DNA of 64,000 nucleotides from Pseudomonas sp. GGS8 (lineage in GTDB: Bacteria > Pseudomonadota > Gammaproteobacteria > Pseudomonadales > Pseudomonadaceae), in assembly GCF_024168645.1 (NCBI RefSeq), contig NZ_JALJWF010000001.1:3289501-3353500 (forward strand). The letters are read 5' to 3'. The notes beneath the pieces are model-generated. The model was not told where the DNA came from. It saw only the letters and a program-made list of their open reading frames with translations, and made no database searches. Shown here in pieces: positions 28,379 to 38,601 of the stretch (its first letter is position 1; each line of letters starts with the position of its first letter). The translations under genes were made by a program, and so were the position numbers.

Positions 28379-28744
28379 TTAGACGATCTGCTCAAAAGGC
28401 GTTTCGAATTCAGGTTGCAGGGGGGGCAGCCCGAACGCGGCCCGTGCCGCATCGCAATCCACGTTCGCCTCGCCATTGGCCCAAGAGGCGTCGAACTCCC
28501 GACAGGTGCTGGAGCGCTGATCATAAATCGAGCACTGCACTGTGGTGCCCACTTCTCCCACCAGACCGACACAGCGAACGGGTTTGCAGTCTGTGCCCAG
28601 CATGGCCACCCGGCTGGGGCTGATGGACGTGACAAGTTCGTCAGGCACCGTTCCCCCGGCCGAGGTGCATTCACCCCAGAAAAAAGACACGCGGAAATGA
28701 GAACAGCAGGCACCGCAATTCAGACACGGACTGGCTTCGGACAT
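28379..28744 (-). CDS. YkgJ-family cysteine cluster protein
   Basis: 121 residues with about ten Cys, beginning SEASPCLNCGACCSHF and continuing with CKPVRC, VQCSIYDQRSSTCREF and VDCDAARAAFG. This is the zinc/iron-chelating CxxCxxCC family. The ATG at 28744 is preferred over an in-frame TTG at 28750. Function unknown; possibly a metal-binding maturation factor. Confidence 0.85.
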   Translation of the reverse strand: MSEASPCLNCGACCSHFRVSFFWGECTSAGGTVPDELVTSISPSRVAMLGTDCKPVRCVGLVGEVGTTVQCSIYDQRSSTCREFDASWANGEANVDCDAARAAFGLPPLQPEFETPFEQIV

Positions 28745-29025
28745 GGGCAATGATCAAAGGAGGGATGGGGACAGGGTGGGCAGACAAGGTCGCTATTCTA
28801 GGCTTCGCCATGGCATTGGGAAGGGGGGCGCAGAGGTATTTTTCTATCCTCCGACTGAGGGTGAAATACCTGGCTCCCTGGCAGCACTCATCCCACAGGT
28901 TGTGCGTGGCGCCATGAGCTGATATCAGCCTTACAAATAATGACAGACAGCTCTGAGGGGCCTGACTAGATTGGAGGTTCCGGGGACAGTGAAAGCCCCA
29001 ACAACAATAAAAAGAGACGGACCCC

Positions 29026-30375
29026 ATGCAGAGCACGACCCAAGCGGCGAATGCCTGGCGCATTCTGTTCCTGTTGTTCCTGGCCAACCTGTTCAACTTC
29101 TTTGACCGCACCATCCCGGCCATCATCATCGAGCCGATCCGCATGGAATGGCACCTCAGCGACTTTCAGCTGGGGATCATCGGGACCGCATTCACCATCG
29201 TTTACGCCATTGCCGGCCTGCCTCTGGGGCGATTGGCCGATACCGGCTCGCGCAGCAAACTGATGGGCTGGGGCCTGGCGGCATGGAGCGGGCTGACCGC
29301 GGTCAACGGATTGGTGGGCAGTTTCTGGAGTTTTCTGATCGTGCGCATGGGCATCGGTATCGGTGAAGCCAGTTACGCGCCGGCTGCCAACTCGCTGATC
29401 GGCGACCTGTTCCCCGCGCACCGTCGGGCACGGGCCATGGGCATTTTCATGCTCGGATTGCCGTTGGGCCTGCTGCTGGCCTTTTTCACGATTGGCGCGA
29501 TGGTCAAGGCGTTCGACAGCTGGCGTGCGCCGTTCTTCATTGCGGCGGTGCCAGGGTTGATCCTCGCGGTGTTCATGTTCTTCATCAAAGAGCCGAAACG
29601 TGGCGCCGCGGAAAGCGTGCAGGTTTCGCAGGAGCGCGTGGACCGGCCGATCCGTCGAGTGCTGGCGGTGCCGACTTTCCTGCGGCTGGTGATGGCGGGG
29701 CTGTGCTTCAACTTCGCGACGTATGCCTGTAACTCGTTTCTGGTGCCGATGCTGCAGCGCTATTTCCTGATGCCGTTGCAGGATGCGGCGGTGGCGACCG
29801 GGGTGATCGTCGGGGTGACCGGGTTGTTCGGCCTGACGCTCGGCGGCTGGATCGCCGACAAGATTCACCAGCGGGTGGCCAACGGGCGACTGCTGTTCGC
29901 CGCATTCAGTCTGGTCATTTCGACGTTGTGCACGGCTTGGGCGCTGCATGCCGGGCGAATCGAAATCGGGGTGTTTGTCGCGGTGTTCAGCCTGGGTTGG
30001 TTGTTCGCCTACAACTTCTATACCTGTGTGTACACGGCGATTCAGGACGTGGTCGAACCGCGCCTACGGGCGACGGCGATGGCGTTGTTCTTTGCCGGGT
30101 TGTATCTGTTGGGCGGTGGTTTGGGGCCGGTGGTGGTGGGCGGTCTGTCCGATCATTTCGCCCATAGCGCGATGCTCTCGGCGGGCGCCGAACAGATGAC
30201 CGAGGCGTTCAAGGCTGTCGGTCTGCATGACGCGATGTACCTGATTCCTGTGGCGCTGTTTTTCACCATGGTGTTTCTGTTTTTGGCGTCGCGGTGTTTT
30301 GTCAGAGATGCCAAGCGGATGAAGGAAGGGTTGGTGGCGGTGGTTGAGCCTGCGGGTTCTGCGGTGACTGCCTGA
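29026..30375 (+). CDS. MFS transporter, spinster-like
   Basis: 449 residues, twelve membrane segments. MFS motif A-like GLPLGRLADTGSRSKLMG and the N-terminal LFLANLFNFFDRTIPAIIIEP resemble spinster-type major facilitator proteins. The substrate cannot be told from sequence. It is a single-gene unit followed by a truncated REP and a bidirectional terminator. Confidence 0.88.
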   Translation: MQSTTQAANAWRILFLLFLANLFNFFDRTIPAIIIEPIRMEWHLSDFQLGIIGTAFTIVYAIAGLPLGRLADTGSRSKLMGWGLAAWSGLTAVNGLVGSFWSFLIVRMGIGIGEASYAPAANSLIGDLFPAHRRARAMGIFMLGLPLGLLLAFFTIGAMVKAFDSWRAPFFIAAVPGLILAVFMFFIKEPKRGAAESVQVSQERVDRPIRRVLAVPTFLRLVMAGLCFNFATYACNSFLVPMLQRYFLMPLQDAAVATGVIVGVTGLFGLTLGGWIADKIHQRVANGRLLFAAFSLVISTLCTAWALHAGRIEIGVFVAVFSLGWLFAYNFYTCVYTAIQDVVEPRLRATAMALFFAGLYLLGGGLGPVVVGGLSDHFAHSAMLSAGAEQMTEAFKAVGLHDAMYLIPVALFFTMVFLFLASRCFVRDAKRMKEGLVAVVEPAGSAVTA

Positions 30376-30379
30376 TCGC

Positions 30380-30401
30380 CATCGCGGGCAAGCCCGCGAT
30401 G
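30380..30401. repeat. Single truncated REP core
   Basis: The 22-base near-perfect palindrome around GCGGGCAAGCCCGC is the inner part of the common REP arm, without its GTGGGAGC flank or a partner arm. Confidence 0.65.
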
Positions 30402-30435
30402 AGGCCCTCAAGAACACCACAACAACCAAGCAGAC

Positions 30436-30470
30436 AAAAAAAGGCCCGCATCGCTGCGGGCCTTTTTTTT
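30436..30470. terminator. Bidirectional terminator between MFS gene and rapA
   Basis: Hairpin AAGGCCCGCA/TGCGGGCCTT flanked by an A run on the left and a T run on the right, so it can serve both converging genes. Confidence 0.92.
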
Positions 30471-30489
30471 AGCAGTGGAGCAGAGGGGA

Positions 30490-33336
30490 TTAACCCGCCA
30501 CCAACACCCGAATCGCTTCCAGTCGCAGCGCGGCTTTGTCGAGCATGGCCAGGCCTTGCTCGCGTTGCTTGCGCAGTGCAACCAGTTCGCTGTCGCGCAC
30601 GGTCGGGTTGACCGCTTGCAAGGCGGTCAGGCGCGCCAGTTCTTCGTCGGTATCGGCTGCCAGGCGACGTTGCGCCTCGGCCACGCGTTCGGCGTGACGC
30701 GGGGTGATCTTCTCTTCGCCGGCGTTGATCCGTGGCGTCAGCTGGTCGCGCTGGGCCTGGATGAACTTGTTGGCGCTGGCGCGGGGCACGCTTTCCAGTT
30801 GATCGTTCAGGGTTTCGAACGACACCCGGGCCGACAGGTCATTGCCATTGGCGTCGAGCAGGCAGCGCAGGGCCGCCGGCGGCAGGTAGCGGCCCAGTTG
30901 CAGCGAACGCGGCGCCACCACTTCGCTGACGTAGAGCAGTTCCAGCAACACGGTGCCCGGTTTCAGCGCCTTGTTCTTGATCAGCGCCACGGCGGTGTTG
31001 CCCATCGAGCCGGACAGCACCAGGTCCATACCGCCCTGAACCATCGGGTGTTCCCAGGTGATGAACTGCATGTCTTCACGAGACAGCGCCTGGTTACGAT
31101 CGTAGGTGATGGTCACGCCTTCGTCGTCGCCCAGCGGGAAGCTGGCGTCGAGCATTTTTTCGCTGGGCTTGAGGATCAGCGCGTTTTCCGAATGGTCTTC
31201 GCTGTCGATGCCGAAAGCGTCGAACAGGGTCTCCATGTAGATCGGCAGGGCGAACTGATCGTCCTGTTCGAGGATCGCTTCGACCAGTGCATCACCTTCG
31301 CCTGCTCCGCCGGAGTTGAGTTCCAGCAAGCGGTCGCGCCCGGTGTGCAGCTCGTCTTCCAGGCGCTCACGCTCGGCGCGGGCCTCGTCGATCAGCGCTT
31401 GCCACTCGCCATCGTCGGCTTCTTCCAGCAGCGGCAGCAGGCGCGGGCCGAACTGATGCTGCAAGGCGTTGCCGGTCGGGCAGGTGTTGAGGAACGCGTT
31501 CAGCGCTTCGTGGTACCACTGGAACAGCCGCTCTTGCGGGCTGGTTTCCAGGTACGGCACGTGCAGTTCGATGACGTGCTTCTGGCCGATCCGGTCGAGA
31601 CGACCGATGCGCTGCTCCAGCAGGTCCGGGTGCGACGGCAGATCGAACAGCACCAGATGGTGCGAGAACTGGAAGTTGCGACCTTCACTGCCGATTTCCG
31701 AGCAGATCAGCACCTGGGCGCCGAATTCTTCGTCGGCGAAGTAGGCGGCGGCGCGGTCACGCTCAAGGATGTTCATGCCTTCGTGGAAGACCGTGGCCGG
31801 AATGCCGGAACGTACGCGCAGGGCGTCTTCCAGGTCCATGGCGGTTTCGGCGTGGGCGCAGATCACCAGCACTTTGGTGCGCTTGAGCATTTTCAGGGTG
31901 TCGATCAGCCACTCGACGCGCGGGTCGAATTTCCACCAGCGTTCTTCTTCGTTGGCGTCCGGCTGGGCCTGGAAGCTGACTTCCGGGTACAGCTCGGCGT
32001 GATCGCCCAACGGCAGTTCGAGGTATTCGGCCGGGCACGGCAGCGGATACGGGTGCAGTTTGCGCTCCGGGAAACCCTGCACGGCGGCACGAGTATTACG
32101 GAACAGCACGCGGCCAGTGCCATGGCGGTCCAGCAGTTCGCGCACCAGACGGGCGCTGGCTTCGGTATCGCCATCATTGACGGCGGCCAGCAGCGCTTCG
32201 CCTTCATTACCGAGGAAGCCGTGAATGGTCTTGTGTGCTTCAGGCGACAGGCGCCCCTTGTCCAGCAGCTCCTGAACGGCTTCGGCCACGGGGCGATAGT
32301 TTTCGCTCTCGGCGCGGAAGGCGTGCAGGTCATGGAAACGGTTCGGGTCGAGCAGGCGCAGACGGGCGAAGTGGCTGTCCTGGCCCAGTTGTTCCGGGGT
32401 AGCGGTCAGCAGTAATACGCCGGGAATGACTTCAGCCAGTTGCTCCACCAGGGAGTATTCAGGGCTGACCTGATCTTCGTGCCACACCAGGTGGTGCGCT
32501 TCGTCGACCACCAGCAAATCCCAGCCGGCGGCGAACAGCGCGTCCTGGGCTTTCTCGTCTTCCACCAGCCATTCGAGCGCCACCAGGGCGAGCTGGGTGT
32601 CTTCGAACGGGTTGGCGGCATCGCTTTCGATGAAGCGTTCTTCGTCGAACAGCGCAACTTGCAGGTTGAAGCGGCGGCGCATCTCCACCAGCCATTGGTG
32701 CTGGAGGTTTTCCGGTACCAGGATCAACACACGGTTGGCGCGCCCCGAGAGCAGTTGGCGATGGATCACCAGACCGGCCTCGATGGTCTTGCCCAGGCCC
32801 ACTTCGTCGGCCAGCAGAACCCTCGGCGCAATGCGGTCGGCGACTTCACGGGCAATGTGCAGCTGGTGCGCGATCGGTTGCGCCCGCACGCCGCCCAGGC
32901 CCCAGAGCGATGACTGCAACTGGCGGCTTGTGTGTTCCAGGGTGTTGTAGCGCAGGGAGAACCAGGCCAATGGGTCGATTTGCCCGGCGAACAAGCGGTC
33001 GCTGGCCAGTCGGAACTGAATGAAGTTCGACAGTTGGGTTTCCGGCAGGGTAACCACTTCGTTCTGCGCGTTGAGGCCGTGGTAAACCAGCAAGCCGTCG
33101 ACGTCATCGACTTCCTGGACGGTCAGTTTCCAGCCCTCGAAGTGAGTGATCGAGTCACCCGGCGAAAATCGCACGCGGGTGAGGGGCGCATTCCGTAGCG
33201 CGTACTGGCGAGTCTCGCCAGTGGCCGGGTAGAGCACGGTCAACAAGCGGCCGTCCTGTGCCAGAACGGTGCCTAAACCCAGCTCGGCTTCGCTGTCACT
33301 GATCCAGCGTTGCCCCGGTTGATACTGCTGCGCCAT
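30490..33336 (-). CDS. rapA: RNA polymerase-associated ATPase RapA
   Basis: 948 residues, the usual RapA length. A Swi2/Snf2 ATPase that binds RNA polymerase and helps recycle it. N-terminal Tudor-like domains ([16 protein letters not shown] at the start), Walker [19 protein letters not shown] box, helicase C-terminal blocks [24 protein letters not shown] and [11 protein letters not shown], then a long C-terminal spacer region. Single gene with its own terminator. Confidence 0.96.
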   Translation of the reverse strand: MAQQYQPGQRWISDSEAELGLGTVLAQDGRLLTVLYPATGETRQYALRNAPLTRVRFSPGDSITHFEGWKLTVQEVDDVDGLLVYHGLNAQNEVVTLPETQLSNFIQFRLASDRLFAGQIDPLAWFSLRYNTLEHTSRQLQSSLWGLGGVRAQPIAHQLHIAREVADRIAPRVLLADEVGLGKTIEAGLVIHRQLLSGRANRVLILVPENLQHQWLVEMRRRFNLQVALFDEERFIESDAANPFEDTQLALVALEWLVEDEKAQDALFAAGWDLLVVDEAHHLVWHEDQVSPEYSLVEQLAEVIPGVLLLTATPEQLGQDSHFARLRLLDPNRFHDLHAFRAESENYRPVAEAVQELLDKGRLSPEAHKTIHGFLGNEGEALLAAVNDGDTEASARLVRELLDRHGTGRVLFRNTRAAVQGFPERKLHPYPLPCPAEYLELPLGDHAELYPEVSFQAQPDANEEERWWKFDPRVEWLIDTLKMLKRTKVLVICAHAETAMDLEDALRVRSGIPATVFHEGMNILERDRAAAYFADEEFGAQVLICSEIGSEGRNFQFSHHLVLFDLPSHPDLLEQRIGRLDRIGQKHVIELHVPYLETSPQERLFQWYHEALNAFLNTCPTGNALQHQFGPRLLPLLEEADDGEWQALIDEARAERERLEDELHTGRDRLLELNSGGAGEGDALVEAILEQDDQFALPIYMETLFDAFGIDSEDHSENALILKPSEKMLDASFPLGDDEGVTITYDRNQALSREDMQFITWEHPMVQGGMDLVLSGSMGNTAVALIKNKALKPGTVLLELLYVSEVVAPRSLQLGRYLPPAALRCLLDANGNDLSARVSFETLNDQLESVPRASANKFIQAQRDQLTPRINAGEEKITPRHAERVAEAQRRLAADTDEELARLTALQAVNPTVRDSELVALRKQREQGLAMLDKAALRLEAIRVLVAG

Positions 33337-33565
33337 GCTGCCTGACTCCCACCTTGAAAAAGCGGGCTATCTTAACGGAATCAGGCTCCAGACCAAAGGT
33401 TTACGTGTGTAGAGGCTGCTGATGGCTGCGATCTTTTAATCTTGGGGAACGCTTGAGTTCTGCGTTGTCCGATGGAAGATCGTACCAAGCGGGTCATAAG
33501 TTTTCGACCGATGGCTCAAGTCGCCATCCCCGCAGCCGACAGCCTGCTGACAGGAGACTAATAAT

Positions 33566-33907
33566 ATGCTGCCACCGATGCTCCCCTTGAGCGCCGTGCC
33601 GATCACTTCACAACAGGATCCGATCCGCCAGCGCCCGGATATTCCGCCCGTGGTGCCGGTGCAGGAAAGCTCCAATGAAAGCACCATCGACCTGCAAAAG
33701 CGCGACCCGGAAGAGGCGGGCCTGCAGCTGCGCGAGGAACAGCGCCGGCAGCAGGAACGGGAGCGGCGTCGTCGTGAAGCCGATGAAGATCCAGAAGAGC
33801 ATCTGGCGATCCCCGGCAACGAACTCAATGCCGACAATACCGTGCCGGTGGCGCCATTGATGGAGAATCAGCCACGTCAGGGATTGTGGGTCGATATCGA
33901 GATCTGA
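33566..33907 (+). CDS. Small Pseudomonas protein, charged, function unknown
   Basis: 113 residues. Pro-rich N-terminus, then a highly charged Arg/Glu helix (residues about 50-85, EEQRRQQERERRRREADEDP), then a short tail ending LWVDIEI. Likely partly coiled and cytoplasmic. AGGAGACTAATAAT precedes the ATG. No function recognised. Confidence 0.65.
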   Translation: MLPPMLPLSAVPITSQQDPIRQRPDIPPVVPVQESSNESTIDLQKRDPEEAGLQLREEQRRQQERERRRREADEDPEEHLAIPGNELNADNTVPVAPLMENQPRQGLWVDIEI

Positions 33908-34011
33908 AGTGTCGGATACTGGTCAGCGCCCGCGCCAGACCGCATTATTGGCGCAATCCTGTCGCCTTTAGCCGGCAGCTGAATTCATTTCCAAGCGATG
34001 CACTGAACGCC

Positions 34012-34173
34012 ATGAGCCAAGATGACAAGCTGATCGACCTCAACTCTGAACGTGCCAAACGGGTTCATGACCTTAATGAAAAGCGCCTGAACGAAGTGCG
34101 CCAGGCATTTGAGCAGGCCATGCCGTTGGGTAAAACGAAGAAAAAGCAGAAGAACAAACCGAAAAAGCGTTGA
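34012..34173 (+). CDS. Small basic protein, function unknown
   Basis: 53 residues: a helical N-terminal part (DDKLIDLNSERAKRVHDLNE) and a Lys-rich tail (KTKKKQKNKPKKR). The ATG at 34012 is preferred; a longer frame from 33886 runs back through the preceding stop region without resemblance to protein. Looks like a conserved small pseudomonad protein, perhaps nucleic-acid-binding by charge only. Confidence 0.6.
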   Translation: MSQDDKLIDLNSERAKRVHDLNEKRLNEVRQAFEQAMPLGKTKKKQKNKPKKR

Positions 34174-34317
34174 TACACCCTGCATCGATTGATGCAGGTC
34201 AGTTATTTCCCTTCCTTTACGCCCAGTCTCGGGCGGCATTGATCCCGGTCAATTTTCTCTCCTGCCCGATTGGTTAACTTAGCCCCATCGCAACAGGGCA
34301 AGTCCAGGAGGCCAGTC

Positions 34318-34434
34318 ATGTTTTTCGATAACGTGGTGATCGCCGGAGTGCTGACAGTCGGCCTCATGGTTCTGTTTTTTGCAGGGTTTGGATTTTTTAT
34401 CTGGAAGGATTCACATAAACGGAGAAAACCGTAG
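34318..34434 (+). CDS. Short single-span membrane protein
   Basis: 38 residues. AGGAGGCCAGTC gives an excellent ribosome site before the ATG. The protein is one membrane helix (VVIAGVLTVGLMVLFFAGFG) followed by FFIWKDSHKRRKP, so it should insert in the inner membrane with a basic cytoplasmic end. A terminator follows 35 bases later. It resembles CcoQ-like small subunits in shape only; partner unknown. Confidence 0.7.
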   Translation: MFFDNVVIAGVLTVGLMVLFFAGFGFFIWKDSHKRRKP

Positions 34435-34468
34435 GTCTTTCTGGAGCAATGAGCACGCAAGGCATTTT

Positions 34469-34495
34469 GGGCGACTTCGGTCGCCCTTTTTTTTT
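34469..34495 (+). terminator. Terminator after the 38-residue membrane protein
   Basis: Hairpin GGGCGACTTCGGTCGCCC followed by nine T. Confidence 0.92.
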
Positions 34496-34528
34496 GTGCG
34501 AATTTCTCTCGGATGCACACTGAACTTC

Positions 34529-34619
34529 TGTGGGAGCGGGCTTGCCCGCGATAGCGGTATATCTGTTACATCAATGTCGGATCTGTCGCCGTCATCGCGG
34601 GCAAGCCCGCTCCCACAGG
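34529..34619. repeat. REP doublet (GTGGGAGCGGGCTTGCCCGC class)
   Basis: Intact inverted arms with core GTGGGAGCGGGCTTGCCCGC separated by about 45 bases. Together with two terminators it fills the gap between 34435 and 34751. Confidence 0.9.
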
Positions 34620-34703
34620 GATCTGCGCTGAACATTAGACAATGTGTCTAGTCCTGAAACAGGTGTAAACCTTATTCAGGACGGGACACGGGACAGCAGC
34701 AAT

Positions 34704-34738
34704 AAAAAAGGCGCGAACCTCACGGAACGCGCCTTTTT
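34704..34738 (-). terminator. Terminator of the Pit transporter gene
   Basis: Arms AAAAAAGGCGCG and CGCGCCTTTTT; on the minus strand it follows the stop at 34752 by 13 bases and ends in a T run. Confidence 0.88.
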
Positions 34739-34751
34739 CAGTAGCGGTGTA

Positions 34752-36227
34752 TCAGCTACCCAGTGCCTTGGAGGCCAGCCAGAACAGGCCGGCCGACAGG
34801 GCCACGGTGGCTGGTAGGGTCAGGACCCAGGCCAGCAGGATGGTTCTGACGGTGCCACCTTGCAGGCCGCTTTTGTTCGCGACCATGGTGCCGGCTACGC
34901 CTGAGGACAGGACGTGGGTGGTGGAGACGGGCAGGCTGAAGATGTTGGCCAGGCCGATCATGCTCGCGGTGGTGATCTGCGCCGACATGCCTTGGGCATA
35001 GGTCATGCCTTGCTTGCCGATTTTCTCGCCGATGGTCAGTACCACGCGTTTCCAGCCGACCATGGTACCCAGGCCGAGGGCCAGTGCGACCGCTAGAATC
35101 ACCCAGAACGGGGCGTATTCAGTGGTGGTGGTCAGGTCCTTGCGCAGTTTGTCCAGGTCAGCCTTTTCACGGGCAGCGAGGCCAGGCAGCTTGCTGACTT
35201 TCTTCGCCGTGTCGTCCAGGCAGAGCAGGTAACGACGCACTTCGATGCGGCTTTCTGCTGGCAGCGAATGGTAGTCGGCTACACCCTTGAGGGTGTCGAG
35301 CAGGGCGGCGATGGTCGGTTCGGTCTGTTGCGGGTTGCAACGGAATTTCTCCGGCAGATCACCTTCCACGCTTTTGCCCAGGGCCAGGAATTCACCCAGC
35401 GTATCGGAATTGCGCTTGTAGAACTGGCTCAGGTGCAGGGTTGCATCGCGCGTCCGTTCGATCTGGTAGGTAGTGCTGCCCAGGTCAAGTACGAACTGCG
35501 CCGGCACGATACCGATCAGCACCAGCATGATCAGGCCGATACCTTTCTGGCCATCGTTCGAACCGTGCACGAAGCTCACAGCCATGGCCGAAATCACCAG
35601 AACCAGACGGTTCCAGAACGGCGGGTGTTTCTTGTCGTCGATCTTGCGGCGCTGTTCCGGTGTCTTGTGCATCTTGGACAGCGGACGCCACCATTTAAGG
35701 CCGATCAGCACCAGGGCGGCAACAAGGAAGCCGGCCATCGGCGAGAACACCAGGGACGCGCCGATGTCGATCGCTTTCTGCCAGTTGACGCCGTCGGCCA
35801 ACGGAATGTCGTTGATCAGGGCGTTGGCCAGGCCGACACCGAGGATCGAACCGATCAGCGTATGGGAGCTGGAGGCCGGGATACCGAAGTACCAGGTGCC
35901 CAGGTTCCAGGTGATGGCGGCGGCGAGTAACGAGAACACCATGGCCAGCCCGTGACCGGTGTTCACATTGATCAACAGTTCTACCGGCAGCAGATGGACG
36001 ATGGCATACGCCACCCCCACACCGCCCAGCAGTACGCCGAGGAAGTTGAACACACCGGAAAAGAACACCGCCAGATGAGGCGGCATGGCTTTGGTGTAGA
36101 TAACAGTGGCCACCGCGTTTGCGGTGTCATGAAAGCCGTTGATGAACTCGAAGGCGAGGACAAAGGCCAGGGCGAGCAAGAGGCTCACAAGCACCCAAGC
36201 ATCCAGTCCGCTGAATAAATCGATCAT
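34752..36227 (-). CDS. pitA: Low-affinity inorganic phosphate transporter (PiT family)
   Basis: 491 residues. Inner-membrane symporter for metal-phosphate/H+. N- and C-terminal PiT repeats are visible: FEFINGFHDTANAVATVIYT with the GxNDxAN-type motif, FVHGSNDGQKGIGLIMLVLIG, and a late block VSTTHVLSSGVAGTMVA. A 150-residue soluble loop (about 240-390) separates them. Single gene with terminator. Confidence 0.92.
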   Translation of the reverse strand: MIDLFSGLDAWVLVSLLLALAFVLAFEFINGFHDTANAVATVIYTKAMPPHLAVFFSGVFNFLGVLLGGVGVAYAIVHLLPVELLINVNTGHGLAMVFSLLAAAITWNLGTWYFGIPASSSHTLIGSILGVGLANALINDIPLADGVNWQKAIDIGASLVFSPMAGFLVAALVLIGLKWWRPLSKMHKTPEQRRKIDDKKHPPFWNRLVLVISAMAVSFVHGSNDGQKGIGLIMLVLIGIVPAQFVLDLGSTTYQIERTRDATLHLSQFYKRNSDTLGEFLALGKSVEGDLPEKFRCNPQQTEPTIAALLDTLKGVADYHSLPAESRIEVRRYLLCLDDTAKKVSKLPGLAAREKADLDKLRKDLTTTTEYAPFWVILAVALALGLGTMVGWKRVVLTIGEKIGKQGMTYAQGMSAQITTASMIGLANIFSLPVSTTHVLSSGVAGTMVANKSGLQGGTVRTILLAWVLTLPATVALSAGLFWLASKALGS

Positions 36228-36605
36228 GAAGGTTTTCTGACCCGGTCGTAAGGGGGCGCGATTATGCCAGAAAAGACTGCTAATCGATGCACTTGCTGCT
36301 CATCGGTAACATTCTTCAACGAATTTATTTGTAGCAATCCCCTGAATCCCGAGTTTTTTCAGGGTTTTCCAAGCCATTGAATTTGCTTGGAAAGGCAGCA
36401 GCCACAAGGGTTTCTCTCGTCGGGACGAGAGGCTTGAACACTTGTGTGAAATATCTGAGAAGCAGGTCGGACAGGAGCCATTTTCCTCATCTGGCGGATA
36501 AGGGGGACCGCCGCCCGCTTGTAGCGGGCGCGAAAAGCATCATCGATACAACCCGCTTTTAACGGGTGCAGACGCAGGCTCTTGAAAGGATTCAAACCGA
36601 GGCGG
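36228..36605. other. Intergenic region, no gene seen
   Basis: It contains the short hairpins GCCCGCTTGTAGCGGGC near 36512 and CCCGCTTTTAACGGGT near 36552 but no T run, good ORF or recognised RNA. It should hold the pitA promoter at its left end. Confidence 0.5.
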
Positions 36606-36806
36606 TCATGGCTCTTCGGCTTTGAGTTCCTTTTCCATCTTCTGCAATTCCTGGGTGAAGGCCTGATCCTGAACGGTGGCGCGTTTACGCCAAGGTTTGC
36701 GTTCGGGTTCGGGCTGAGCGGCGTAGGTGGTGACTTCCCCGCCGTAAACTTCCTTGTAACGTTGTTCCTGGCGCTCAAGTTCCGCGCGCAGTTCTTCTTT
36801 CGTCAC
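36606..36806 (-). CDS. Small hydrophilic protein, function unknown
   Basis: 66 residues from the GTG at 36806, preceded by AGGTAG. The chain is [20 protein letters not shown], a Pro/Arg linker ([12 protein letters not shown]) and a second helix ending [10 protein letters not shown]. Upstream in-frame codons to 36917 give no protein-like sequence. Probably a two-helix cytoplasmic protein; no function recognised. Confidence 0.65.
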   Translation of the reverse strand: MTKEELRAELERQEQRYKEVYGGEVTTYAAQPEPERKPWRKRATVQDQAFTQELQKMEKELKAEEP

Positions 36807-37464
36807 AGTGCTACCTGATTGAGTTGAGATTAATTCTGGTGAAACGCGCTGCATCGATCTATTGACCATGCTCGTCGAAAGGACAATGCCTGATACGACA
36901 TCGCTCCCACGGCGCAATCAATACTTCAATGTTGCAGGCGGCCACGGCACCAGAGAAAAACAGCTGACGCAGCATCAGTCTCCTGTTTCAGCGAGCGCGT
37001 TGGCGGAACATATTAAATGAGCGTCAAGCGCTTGCTGCGGACAGCGGCGATGGATATCGCGCTGCCGGCGGGCGGAATCGGCACAAAAAAACCGGTCGCC
37101 TCTGAGATGCATTATAGCGGTCGATCCGAAGAACACTATCTCTTGGCAGTTAAAAGTAGTTCCTCATGTGATTGTTTTGTTACTCGCAACTTGCCGGTAA
37201 CTACGATGGGCTGATGCCAGTTGCGGTGATGACTTTCTGACGCCATTAGGCAGGACAAATTATTACATCGTCCTCCTTTAAGCCAGTGACCGAAAATAAC
37301 AAGCGTATTGTGGTGCGAGTGAAAGCAGGATGGCTGAATGTACGTCCATGATTGCGATTATCGGCCTGTGGTTCGATAATCGCCCAATCCTGGCAGCCGG
37401 TGGCTTGTGTGTCAGACCGGGGCTGCTTGTAATAGTCGCTGATCCGTGGGGGAAAAAACCTGAT
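36807..37464. other. Long intergenic region upstream of pcaR
   Basis: No confident gene in this 658-base stretch. A 38-codon minus-strand ORF (36859-36975) has a good AGGAGA ribosome site but no recognisable product. The right end carries the PcaR-type operator at 37351-37385. An open frame at 37017-37214 lacks a ribosome site and coding character. Confidence 0.5.
37351..37385. promoter_or_regulatory. PcaR operator upstream of pcaR
   Basis: GTTCGATAATCGCCC (37371-37385) faces an inverted copy, ATTGCGATTATCGG (37351-37364), 80 bases before the pcaR start. It agrees with the PcaR site I recall from P. putida and implies autoregulation. Confidence 0.75.
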
Positions 37465-38307
37465 ATGAACGATCAAATGCGCAATTCCTTCGCTTCAGTG
37501 GCACCGCCGATCGTCGCCTCGCCCGCCAAGCGAATCCAGGCCCTGACCGGTGACCCGGATTTCATGACCTCCCTGGCCCGTGGCCTGGCGGTGGTGCAAG
37601 CGTTCCAGGAGCGCAAGCGGCACCTGACCATTGCACAGATCAGCCATCGCACGGAAATTCCCCGCGCCGCTGTGCGACGTTGCCTGCATACGCTGATCAA
37701 GCTCGGCTACGCCACCACCGACGGGCGCACCTATTCGCTGCTGCCCAAAGTCTTGACCCTGGGCCATGCCTATCTGTCGTCGACCCCGCTGGCAGTGTCT
37801 GCCCAGCCGTATCTGGACCGCATGAGCGAGCAACTGCACGAGGCCTGCAACATGGCCACGCTGGAGGGCGATGACATTTTGTACATCGCGCGCTCCGCGA
37901 CCACCCAACGGCTGATTTCCGTCGATCTCTCGGTGGGTGGGCGCCTGCCGGCCTATTGCACCTCCATGGGCCGGATTCTTCTTGCCGCGCTGGACGACAC
38001 GTCGCTGCGCGAATACCTCGACCATGCAGAGCTGCAAGCCAAGACCAGTCGCACCCTGCATACCCCCGAAGCCTTGCTCGAATGCCTGCAAGAGGTGCGG
38101 CGACAAGGCTGGTGCATCGTCGATCAGGAGCTGGAGCAGGGCCTGCGCTCGATTGCCGTTCCGGTGTACGACGCTTCTGGCCAGGTAGTGGCGGCGCTGA
38201 ACGTCAGCACCCACGCCGGCCGGGTCAGCCGCAGCGAGCTGGAACAGCGTTTCTTGCCTGGTCTACTAAGCGCCAGTCGAGACCTGAGCGCGCAACTGTT
38301 CGCCTAA
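37465..38307 (+). CDS. pcaR: IclR-family activator of the beta-ketoadipate pathway
   Basis: 280 residues. IclR winged helix (FMTSLARGLAVVQAFQERKR, LTIAQISHRTEIPRAAVRRC) and effector domain (SVGGRLPAYCTSMGRILLAA, RRQGWCIVDQELEQGLRSIAVPV). PcaR activates pca genes in response to 3-oxoadipate. ATG at 37465 follows GGGGGA. First gene of the pca locus, with its own operator upstream and another right after its stop. Confidence 0.95.
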   Translation: MNDQMRNSFASVAPPIVASPAKRIQALTGDPDFMTSLARGLAVVQAFQERKRHLTIAQISHRTEIPRAAVRRCLHTLIKLGYATTDGRTYSLLPKVLTLGHAYLSSTPLAVSAQPYLDRMSEQLHEACNMATLEGDDILYIARSATTQRLISVDLSVGGRLPAYCTSMGRILLAALDDTSLREYLDHAELQAKTSRTLHTPEALLECLQEVRRQGWCIVDQELEQGLRSIAVPVYDASGQVVAALNVSTHAGRVSRSELEQRFLPGLLSASRDLSAQLFA

Positions 38308-38310
38308 GCT

Positions 38311-38345
38311 GTTCGATAAACGCACAGAGTCGCGTTTATCGAATT
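38311..38345. promoter_or_regulatory. PcaR operator upstream of pcaK
   Basis: GTTCGATAAACGCAC (38311-38325) and its inverted copy GCGTTTATCGAATT (38332-38345) begin four bases after the pcaR stop and lie 257 bases upstream of pcaK. Confidence 0.75.
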
Positions 38346-38601
38346 GACGCTGTTTCCCTCGGATCATTAATGTCGCGGCAGCGTCATCCGGCGCTGCTGG
38401 CCCTCAGCCAGAGCCAGTTGCTGGACGACGACCCAATAATAATGAGAAGAGGCATCGTCATGCACACGTTTCCCCGCTGTCGCTGTTCCCGCCGGCTTAG
38501 CTGCCGAAACCGGATCGCCTGATCCCGACCTTCTTTGCTTGTGACAGCGTCAGCCTCGGCTGGCAGTTGTTCGACTGCGTTCTTTGCGTGGAATAAAAAT
38601 A

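Noticed and set aside
30475..32415. 646-codon open frame antisense to rapA
   Set aside because: A GC-codon shadow of rapA: no family resemblance, no ribosome site, rich in His/Gln/Arg as expected for the opposite strand of a high-GC gene.
36859..36975. 38-codon minus-strand ORF with AGGAGA ribosome site
   Set aside because: The start is attractive but the product is not recognisable and is Cys/Arg-rich without structure; not reported as a gene.
37017..37214. 65-codon ORF upstream of pcaR
   Set aside because: No ribosome site and no protein-like pattern.
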